Assembly: GCA_011773575.1 (NCBI GenBank)
Contig: WVXJ01000083.1
Span: forward strand, 4,293 to 10,586
Direction: 5' to 3'
From: Armatimonadota bacterium
Lineage (GTDB): Bacteria > Armatimonadota > Hebobacteria > Hebobacterales > WVXJ01
Length of the DNA stretch: 6,294 nucleotides
Made by a program: the position numbers and the translations under genes. Below the pieces are notes generated by a model that saw nothing but the letters and a program-made list of their open reading frames with translations, was not told the origin of the DNA and ran no database searches. Shown one piece after another: positions 1-4,988 of this stretch (the stretch's first letter is position 1; each line of letters opens with the position of its first letter).

Positions 1-482
1 AGAAACATCGTTTCACAGAGGTGTTGCAGGCGATGTTGGCGGCCCATCCCTATGAGGAGGTGGCCTATGATGTTTACTCACTTGAGAACACTTTCTCCGG
101 GGCGGGTCGCGGTCGGCTGGGAGAGCTGCCGGGAAGCGTGTCCTTGAAGGCACTCGCCTCCCGGATAGGTCGCTTATTGAAAAGCGGATGGGTGAGAACC
201 ACCGGCGAACTTGACCGGAAGATCAGGACTGTGGCTGTCGCCGCCGGAAGTGTCCGTGAGATGGTGAACACTGCAAAGCGAGCCGGGGCCGATGTATTGC
301 TGGCGGGTGAGATTCCTCACCATGAACGGCTTGAAGCCTTGGATGAGGACCTGGGGGTAATCGAGGCGGGACACGGCCCCAGCGAAAGACCGGCTGTGTG
401 GGTATTGGAGGAATGGCTGAAAAAAGCTTTTGGGAAAAGACTCAAGGTAATCAGTTATGATCCAGAGGAGGGCGCGAATTGA
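1..482 (+). CDS. NIF3/YqfO-family dinuclear metal-centre protein, C-terminal part (5' end outside window)
   Basis: The frame is open from base 3 to the TGA at 480-482, so the N-terminal part of the gene lies upstream. The GTG at 21 is only an internal codon. The visible part opens with AHPYEEVAYDVY, a hallmark of the PII-like middle domain inserted in YqfO-type members. After a linker it continues into the C-terminal half of the NIF3 core, with GADVLLAGEIPHH and then EAGHGPSERP. In this family the His and Glu of the GHxxSE segment are ligands of the two-metal site (His118 and Glu122 counting from the GTG at 21). A full member with the insert is usually about 370 residues, so about 160 residues are seen here. 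The family is often annotated 'GTP cyclohydrolase I type 2 homolog' or 'Nif3-like', and its physiological role is poorly defined. It is translationally coupled to the zinc-ribbon gene that follows. Family assignment is secure; biochemical function is not. Confidence 0.93.
   Translation, partial: KHRFTEVLQAMLAAHPYEEVAYDVYSLENTFSGAGRGRLGELPGSVSLKALASRIGRLLKSGWVRTTGELDRKIRTVAVAAGSVREMVNTAKRAGADVLLAGEIPHHERLEALDEDLGVIEAGHGPSERPAVWVLEEWLKKAFGKRLKVISYDPEEGAN
464..472 (+). promoter_or_regulatory. Shine-Dalgarno site deciding the TTG start at 479
   Basis: AGAGGAGGG lies inside the last codons of the NIF3-like gene and ends six bases before the TTG at 479-481. This strong site supports TTG as the true start of the zinc-ribbon gene, with a TTGA stop-start overlap. 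Confidence 0.75.
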
Positions 483-1231
483 GAGAACAGCTGGTGCGAC
501 TGTGTGAACTCCAGGGACTGGACATCGAAGTAGATCGACGCAAGAAATCCCTGGCCGGCCTGGATGATGGTGCGTCCGCGAAGGTGGAAGTGGATAGATT
601 GACGGCTGAACTGTCAGAGGTCGAAGCAAAGCGAAAGGAAACGGAGACAGAGTATCACGACCGAGACATAGCGCTCAAAGGGATCGAAGAAAAGAAGAAG
701 AAGGCCCAGGATCTGATGTACAGCGGCAAGGTCAGCAATCCCAGAGAACTGGAAGACCTCCAGAAAGAGGTGGCGATGTTCGACAAGGAAATAGACAAAC
801 TCTCGACCCGTGTTCTGGAACTCATGGATGAACAGGAAGTTGTTCAGAAAAAGGAAGCGGAAAGCCAGGCCGCTCTTGCAGAGGCGCAAAAGACGCTGGA
901 AGAAGTGGTCTCGCGATATGAGACGACCAGCAGCAGATTGAAGGAGGAGATTACCTCACTACAATCTCAAAGAGAAGCACTCGTTAAGGACATACCCAAA
1001 CCCCTCATGCGGCGCTATGAACAAATACAATCCAGCCGCGGTGTACTTGCGGCAGTGGCCATGAAGAGTGGAGTGTGTGATGGCTGTCATGTGACCCTTC
1101 CGAGTCACCTACTGGAGGCGGTTCAGGCATCGAAATCACCACAGACCTGTGAATCCTGCGGCCGGCTTCTCATTTGGATGGGCAAAGAAGAGGAGGAAGA
1201 GCCGGAGGAAGAGCCGGAAGAGAGTGAATGA
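479..1231 (+). CDS. coiled-coil C4-type zinc-ribbon protein (zf-RING_7 / HP0958-CT398 family)
   Basis: A 250-residue protein. Residues about 1-175 are a charged, heptad-rich coiled-coil hairpin. The hairpin contains the segment YSGKVSNPRELEDLQKEV (about 81-98), which is very characteristic of this family. A zinc ribbon follows, with Cys200-x2-Cys203 and Cys224-x2-Cys227, and then a short acidic tail of Glu and Pro. Studied relatives include HP0958 (FlgZ) of Helicobacter, linked to RpoN stability and flagellin mRNA, and Chlamydia CT398, so a scaffold, chaperone or nucleic-acid-related role is possible. In most bacteria it is a conserved hypothetical, probably cytoplasmic since no signal peptide or membrane segment is visible. 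The start is TTG, overlapping the upstream stop by four bases with a strong Shine-Dalgarno site, so coupled translation with the NIF3-like gene is likely. That pairing recurs widely; in mycobacteria the same two genes are adjacent. Family is confident; cellular role here is unknown. Confidence 0.9.
   Translation: MREQLVRLCELQGLDIEVDRRKKSLAGLDDGASAKVEVDRLTAELSEVEAKRKETETEYHDRDIALKGIEEKKKKAQDLMYSGKVSNPRELEDLQKEVAMFDKEIDKLSTRVLELMDEQEVVQKKEAESQAALAEAQKTLEEVVSRYETTSSRLKEEITSLQSQREALVKDIPKPLMRRYEQIQSSRGVLAAVAMKSGVCDGCHVTLPSHLLEAVQASKSPQTCESCGRLLIWMGKEEEEEPEEEPEESE
1193..1216 (+). repeat. 12-bp tandem duplication (two copies) in the acidic tail
   Basis: GAGGAAGAGCCG occurs twice back to back and in frame, encoding EEEP-EEEP, followed by a degenerate third start (GAAGAG). 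It forms the acidic C-terminal tail of the zinc-ribbon protein and probably arose by slippage. Copy number may vary among relatives. Confidence 0.7.
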
Positions 1232-1294
1232 CGGCAAGAAGCCCCTGGCGGTTATTGAGATATTACTACCTGGCGATGACGGAGGAGACAATCT

Positions 1295-1687
1295 ATGGGC
1301 AGAACGGGTGCAATTGAATCGAAAAGGATAAAGATTCGCGCAAAGAAGGTTGAGGTTATCGCGGAACTGGATAATTCCGATACCTCGCAGAGCGTGATGG
1401 AGTCACTTCCCGCGCAGGCGACGGCGAACCTGTGGGGGGATGAAATATACTTCACCCTGCCGGTGGAATGCTGCCAGACGAACATGCAAGAAGTGGTAGA
1501 GATGGGGGACATTGGTTACTGGGTGCCGGGGCAGGCTATGTGCCTGTTTTTCGGACCTACTCCTGCCAGTCGGGGAGATGAGATTCGCCCTGCCAGCAAG
1601 GTACATGTCTTCGGGAAGATAGTGGGTGACCCCACGGTCTTGCGCGCAGTCGGCGAAGGAGAGCAACTGACTCTGGAGCGGGCGTAG
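1295..1687 (+). CDS. cyclophilin-like fold protein (DUF369 / TM1367 type)
   Basis: A 130-residue protein. It carries the blocks expected of the Cyclophil_like family (PF04126): GDEIYFTLPVE near residues 49-59, a GDIGYWVPGQAMCLFFGPTPAS block at about 72-93 (split here as GDIGYWVPG, then AMCLFFGPTP), and a closing IRPASKVHVFGKIVGDP. The archetype, Thermotoga TM1367, has a cyclophilin-like beta-barrel; to my knowledge peptidyl-prolyl isomerase activity is not established for the family, so no enzymatic role is claimed. No signal peptide or membrane segment is seen, so it is probably cytoplasmic. The ATG start is preceded by GGAGGAGA (1281-1288) at six bases. It lies 63 bases after the zinc-ribbon gene in the same direction, with no convincing promoter between, and is likely the last gene of that transcription unit. 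A convergent gene ends 29 bases downstream. Confidence 0.85.
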   Translation: MGRTGAIESKRIKIRAKKVEVIAELDNSDTSQSVMESLPAQATANLWGDEIYFTLPVECCQTNMQEVVEMGDIGYWVPGQAMCLFFGPTPASRGDEIRPASKVHVFGKIVGDPTVLRAVGEGEQLTLERA

Positions 1688-1688
1688 C

Positions 1689-1714
1689 ATCAGAGCGCGG
1701 CAAAACGCGCTGAT
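1689..1714. terminator. hairpin between convergent genes, possible bidirectional terminator
   Basis: The 29-base gap between the two convergent stops holds an inverted repeat. The inner stem GCGCG (1695-1699) pairs with CGCGC (1706-1710) around the six-base loop GCAAAA. ATCA (1689-1692) can pair with TGAT (1711-1714) if two bases bulge. Neither strand shows a proper T-run after the stem; only TCTCACTTT follows on the plus strand. Its position is ideal for a shared terminator, but it is not a canonical rho-independent one. Confidence 0.4.
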
Positions 1715-1716
1715 TC

Positions 1717-2652
1717 TCACTTTGCCGTAACCGCTTCCTTGAAAGCGTGAAGATTCGCCGGCGGACAGTCGGTGGGAACAGCACAGCCCGGAGCCAGGAT
1801 GAACCCTCGACCTTCGGTAGCCTTCACAGCTTGCTTTATTTCCGCTCTTACTTGGGCGGGCTTGTAGCGGCCGATCTTCATTTCATTTACCCCGCCCATG
1901 ATACAGCCCTCATAGCCCTGGCGAGCTTCTGCGATGGAGGGAGGCGTCAGGTTTGCGCTCCAACAAAGTACGCTAAAGGGCAACTCCTGCCAGAGATTCC
2001 AGTGAAGATTAGTCCCGTGCAAATGGAGGACATTCAGCATCCCGGAATCCTTCACTCGCTCCAGGATCTGCCGGTCATAAGGCAGGAAATTCTGTTTGTA
2101 CTCCTCTTCACTCATTATGTCAGCGGAAGCCCCTTGCAAGGCCAAGTAAATCCCTGCACAACCCTGTTGTACAGTCGCCTCAGCCCACAGAGAAAGAGTC
2201 TCCGCAATTCGGCCCATTCCCACGTGAAAATCAGCCGGGCTCTTGCGGTGCAGTTTAAGCGCGCGATTTCCCGTTATCTTGTCCGCATAGGCGAGGCAGT
2301 TGAATACGGTGTCTATTACCGGCACCTCGGGTCCAACCTCATCAAGTATCATGCGCAGCGCGTTGAGTTGTCGGCCGAAGTTACCTGCATCAGGCGCAAT
2401 CACCGACAATTGTTTCCACTCATCTATGGTCTCAATCTTCTCCACGCCGTCAGGCAGATCATAGGGGATATCATGCATTACCTTTAGGAAATCCACATCA
2501 TAGGTGTGATAGAAGTCCAATTCCGCCTTTGCCAGTTTTTCGTCTGCGCGTTCCTCAACCGGGATATCCAGGAAGTGATACCAGAAACTGAATGGTATGC
2601 GATCCACCGGTTCGCCCGACAGAGCCGCTTGTATTCGCTCGAGTTTTTTCAT
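1717..2652 (-). CDS. uroporphyrinogen decarboxylase-superfamily protein, corrinoid methyltransferase-like
   Basis: A 311-residue protein with the URO-D-family (PF01208) opening MKKLERIQAALSGEPVDRIP and closing ILAPGCAVPTDCPPANLHAF. The segment HLHGTN supplies His210 and His212, and Cys290 sits in APGC. In methyltransferases of this superfamily (MtaA/MtbA type) zinc is held by His-x-Cys and a later Cys at these places, so this protein has a His-x-His...Cys version. True HemE signatures such as the N-terminal RQAGRY block are absent, so heme synthesis is unlikely. A methyl-transfer or related corrinoid role is an inference, since no corrinoid protein gene is visible. The chosen ATG (2650-2652) has GGGAGGTG directly upstream; a longer in-frame start at 2733 would overlap the upstream gene and lacks that support. 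It is the last gene of the minus-strand group, 49 bases after the flavoprotein gene. Confidence 0.85.
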   Translation of the reverse strand: MKKLERIQAALSGEPVDRIPFSFWYHFLDIPVEERADEKLAKAELDFYHTYDVDFLKVMHDIPYDLPDGVEKIETIDEWKQLSVIAPDAGNFGRQLNALRMILDEVGPEVPVIDTVFNCLAYADKITGNRALKLHRKSPADFHVGMGRIAETLSLWAEATVQQGCAGIYLALQGASADIMSEEEYKQNFLPYDRQILERVKDSGMLNVLHLHGTNLHWNLWQELPFSVLCWSANLTPPSIAEARQGYEGCIMGGVNEMKIGRYKPAQVRAEIKQAVKATEGRGFILAPGCAVPTDCPPANLHAFKEAVTAK

Positions 2653-2655
2653 ATT

Positions 2656-2663
2656 CACCTCCC
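2656..2663 (-). promoter_or_regulatory. Shine-Dalgarno site deciding the start of the URO-D-like gene
   Basis: On the minus strand GGGAGGTG is followed by AAT and then the ATG at 2652-2650. It marks this ATG as the start in preference to the in-frame start 27 codons upstream. Confidence 0.75.
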
Positions 2664-2701
2664 GCTTGTACGCGGATGATTCCGACTGTCGTAGATTCTG
2701 C

Positions 2702-3283
2702 TTAGCCTGCTTCTTCCAGGACGGTACGTGCAAGCCTTTCCCCGGCCCGGTAGGCGCTCATGAGGGCAGCTTCCCGATCTGCAATATCCCCATGTTCGGA
2801 TATTTCCGGAATGAGTATTTCGTCAGTGTATTCTACATTCAAACAATGAAAGAAAGACTTTATCTCAAGTTCTATGGCATCGAAGGTGTGCGGCAAATTC
2901 GTGCCTCCCACTGCAATGAAGAGCCCCTTTCGTCTTTTCTCAATTGGCCTTGAAAACCGGTATTTGCGAACCCAAAACGGTTGACAGCGGTCAACCAGGG
3001 CTTTCAATTGTGCCGGCATTCCCATGAAGTGAATCGGAGTGGCGACGATTATCGCATCCGCATTTTCGAGTTTCGGATAGACCTCCGTCATGCCGTCACG
3101 AACTACACATTCGCCGGCAGCCTCACAGCCCCGGCATGCAATACAGGGGGCCATGTTGAGTTTGGCGGCGACCAATTTCTCGGTCTCCGCTCCCGCACTC
3201 TCCGCTCCGGCGAGCGCCCGATCCAGGAGCAGATCAGCATTGCCCTTTGCTTTGGGGCTTCCCATCAGGCCCAGAACCGTCAA
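2702..3283 (-). CDS. iron-sulfur flavoprotein (Isf-like), NADPH-dependent FMN reductase fold
   Basis: A 193-residue flavodoxin-fold protein. Near the N-terminus GSPKAKGNADLLL (residues 8-20) is the FMN-phosphate loop. PCIACRGCEAAGEC follows, with Cys47, Cys50, Cys53 and Cys59 spaced C-x2-C-x2-C-x5-C, the compact motif that binds the 4Fe-4S cluster in archaeal and bacterial iron-sulfur flavoproteins (Isf). ADAIIVATPIHF and AQLKALVDRC are the usual flavin-binding and dimer-interface blocks. Its length matches Isf of Methanosarcina, about 190 residues. The likely role is cytoplasmic one- or two-electron transfer in anaerobic redox metabolism or oxidative-stress defence; the partner is unknown. 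The start is taken as the TTG at 3283-3281, seven bases after GGAGG (3291-3295), giving MTVLGLMGSP. An upstream TTG at 3355 would add 24 residues that match nothing and overlap the previous gene. Confidence 0.88.
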   Translation of the reverse strand: MTVLGLMGSPKAKGNADLLLDRALAGAESAGAETEKLVAAKLNMAPCIACRGCEAAGECVVRDGMTEVYPKLENADAIIVATPIHFMGMPAQLKALVDRCQPFWVRKYRFSRPIEKRRKGLFIAVGGTNLPHTFDAIELEIKSFFHCLNVEYTDEILIPEISEHGDIADREAALMSAYRAGERLARTVLEEAG

Positions 3284-3290
3284 CTTATAG

Positions 3291-3295
3291 CCTCC
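3291..3295 (-). promoter_or_regulatory. Shine-Dalgarno site deciding the TTG start of the flavoprotein
   Basis: GGAGG on the minus strand lies seven bases before the TTG at 3283-3281. It supports this start over the TTG at 3355 and removes an apparent overlap with the hydrolase gene. Confidence 0.7.
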
Positions 3296-3330
3296 GTGCG
3301 GCCTCTCACCGTTGCCACCAAGGCGCTCGT

Positions 3331-3987
3331 CTACAGAGCGTGCTCCAATACCCAAATCTCGGTTTCCGCAGGAAGATCCTCCGCGGAAACCTCTACCTCA
3401 CTTGCTCCGATGTGCTTGGCGGTCTCCTTTCCCTTCAGAAACTCATCCACAGGAGCGATAGGGAAACCGACTTTGGAAGTCCTGTAATGCATAGGAATGC
3501 AGATTCGAGGCGCGAGGTTTTGCAGTACCTGCGTCGCCTGCGCGGCATTGAGGGTGAAGATGCCTCCCACGGGAATCATGAGCACTCCGATTTCGCCGAT
3601 TTGCTTGACCTCTTCGTCAGACAGCACATGCCCCAAATCACCCAGATGGCAGAGGGTGACACCATCTACCCGGCATGAGGTAATTACATTCTCGCCCCGT
3701 TCCGTTCCGCGGCTGGTGTCATGGTAGGCGGGGTGCCTGTTGAACTCAATTCCGCGTAATGTCTGCGAGGCCGGACCCTTCACCACCTGCGGGTTTCCGG
3801 GGACCGCTTGCACGTAGCCGTGGTCGGCATGCTCATGGCTCACCACCACTATGTCGGCCGGCTCCTGGAAAGGACCATAAGCAACCGCGCCGTCAAATCC
3901 GCCGGGCTCATAGGGGTCGAACTGTATGCGGGTACCGTCTTGGCTGGTGATGAGAAATGAAGCATGTCCCAGGTATCTAATCTTCAT
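3331..3987 (-). CDS. metallo-beta-lactamase-fold hydrolase (UlaG/UPF0173-like, COG2220)
   Basis: A 218-residue protein beginning MKIRYLGHASFLI, the standard opening of the Lactamase_B_3 / COG2220 group. The metal motif is SHEHADHG, giving His51, His53, Asp55 and His56. Further ligand candidates are His114 and Asp117 in CHLGDLGH, and His167 in IPMHY. All parts of a dinuclear zinc (or manganese) site are therefore present and the enzyme looks active. The family includes UlaG-type lactonases and many uncharacterised hydrolases, so the substrate cannot be read from the sequence. It is cytoplasmic, with no signal peptide. The ATG is preceded by a near-perfect GGAGGTGA (3991-3998). It starts 16 bases after the dehydrogenase gene stops and ends 47 bases before the flavoprotein start, so it is almost certainly co-transcribed with both. 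Confidence 0.88.
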   Translation of the reverse strand: MKIRYLGHASFLITSQDGTRIQFDPYEPGGFDGAVAYGPFQEPADIVVVSHEHADHGYVQAVPGNPQVVKGPASQTLRGIEFNRHPAYHDTSRGTERGENVITSCRVDGVTLCHLGDLGHVLSDEEVKQIGEIGVLMIPVGGIFTLNAAQATQVLQNLAPRICIPMHYRTSKVGFPIAPVDEFLKGKETAKHIGASEVEVSAEDLPAETEIWVLEHAL

Positions 3988-4003
3988 TGTTCACCTCCAC
4001 TGT

Positions 4004-4930
4004 CTAGGTTTGTAGAGAGGAGAGTGTCTTCTTGAGTGTGTCAGCGGAATTCATGAGAGCCGCGCGCTCCTTCTCGTTTGCAGCCGGTTCAATCACATCA
4101 GCAACACCGCGTCGAGCAACAATCGTAGGCAGGCTGAGACACACCCCCTCGATTCCCAAGGTACCGCGCTGCAGAGTCGAAATGGGAAGCAGGGAATATT
4201 GATCTCTCACAATCGCCTGCAGAAGACGGGAAATGGCCAACCCCACACAGTATCCCGCTCCGCCTTTCAGGCGTATCACATCGGCACCGCTCGTCTGCGT
4301 GTTCCTGAAGATCTCCTCGGCCGCCTTGGCGGTGAATCCCGACAGAGAAGTGAGGGGGACTCCATTGACCGCCGCCGATGACCACATCGGCACCATTGAA
4401 TCTCCGTGTTCACCCAGAATCAGTGCTTCTATCCGAGTCTGGTTCAGAGAGAAATACTCGCCGATAAAAGAGCGAAAGCGGGCGGTGTCCACAAGTGTGC
4501 CCAAACCTATGATGCGCTCTTTGGGAAGCGGGCAAAGTTCAGTCGCCAGGTGAGTAAGGATGTCCACCGGATTCGCAACAACCAACAGGATTGCGTCTTT
4601 ATTCCAGCCCGCGCTAGAGAGCTCTTCCAGGAGACTGCGGAACAGCCCCAGGTTTCGATTTATGAGGTCAAGGCGGGATTCATCAGGCTTGCGGCGCAAC
4701 CCCGCGCAGTGGATTATGACGTCACAGCCGGCCGCCTCCCGCATGTCCCCGTGAGATATCTTCTGCGCAGAAGAAAGACTTGCCCCATGGCGCAAATCAA
4801 GGGCTTCCCCTTCTGCCTGTTCTTTGGCAACATCCGTCAGCAGGATCTCACTAACATCTCCGGCTATCTGTAGTGCATAGGCTGCATTTGAGCCGACTCT
4901 GCCCGCACCACCCAAAACAGCAACTCTCAT
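4004..4930 (-). CDS. NAD-dependent malate (malate/lactate-type) dehydrogenase
   Basis: A 308-residue member of the LDH/MDH superfamily with the expected length. The Rossmann loop GGAGRVG (residues 7-13) is followed by Asp33 at the end of the second strand (ILLTDV), which favours NAD over NADP. The substrate-loop segment AGLRRKPDESR puts Arg80 at the position that is Gln in lactate and Arg in malate dehydrogenases; Arg86 is the second substrate-binding Arg. Asp148 and Arg151 (VDTARF) and His175 (GEHGDS) complete the catalytic set. Malate/oxaloacetate interconversion is therefore more likely than lactate formation. The loop nevertheless keeps a lactate-type DES instead of the PGM common in malate enzymes, so specificity is not certain. 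The ATG has GAGGAAG just upstream. The gene lies 58 bases after a probable citrate-synthase-type gene, which fits a role in supplying or consuming oxaloacetate. Confidence 0.88.
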   Translation of the reverse strand: MRVAVLGGAGRVGSNAAYALQIAGDVSEILLTDVAKEQAEGEALDLRHGASLSSAQKISHGDMREAAGCDVIIHCAGLRRKPDESRLDLINRNLGLFRSLLEELSSAGWNKDAILLVVANPVDILTHLATELCPLPKERIIGLGTLVDTARFRSFIGEYFSLNQTRIEALILGEHGDSMVPMWSSAAVNGVPLTSLSGFTAKAAEEIFRNTQTSGADVIRLKGGAGYCVGLAISRLLQAIVRDQYSLLPISTLQRGTLGIEGVCLSLPTIVARRGVADVIEPAANEKERAALMNSADTLKKTLSSLQT

Positions 4931-4988
4931 TCTTCCTCAACCTTTCATAGAAACAATCTACTACAGATGTGCCCCTCGGAATGAATCT

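Noticed and set aside
174..629. Minus-strand open frame spanning the NIF3/zinc-ribbon junction
   Set aside because: Both plus-strand genes there have strong family motifs and coupled starts, so this frame is a shadow.
1232..1294. Possible promoter or small RNA in the gap before the cyclophilin-like gene
   Set aside because: No convincing -35/-10 pair and no stable fold; only the ribosome-binding site at 1281-1288 is supported.
1747..2487. Long plus-strand open frame (246 codons) opposite the URO-D-like gene
   Set aside because: It lies antisense to a confidently recognised gene, shows no family resemblance and has no good ribosome-binding site. It is a codon-bias shadow.
1717..2652. Assignment as HemE (heme biosynthesis uroporphyrinogen decarboxylase)
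   Set aside because: The N-terminal HemE signature block is missing, and the His-x-His and Cys pattern fits the methyltransferase-like branch instead.
2653..2733. Longer start for the URO-D-like protein at 2733
   Set aside because: It would overlap the flavoprotein gene and lacks the strong GGGAGGTG site that precedes the ATG at 2652.
3284..3355. Longer flavoprotein start at TTG 3355
   Set aside because: It adds 24 residues without family similarity and overlaps the hydrolase stop. The TTG at 3283 has GGAGG at seven bases and gives a normal N-terminus.
4931..4988. Possible internal promoter or terminator between the condensing-enzyme and dehydrogenase genes
   Set aside because: The 58-base gap has no clear hairpin with T-run and no well-spaced promoter boxes; only the GAGGAAG ribosome-binding site is seen.
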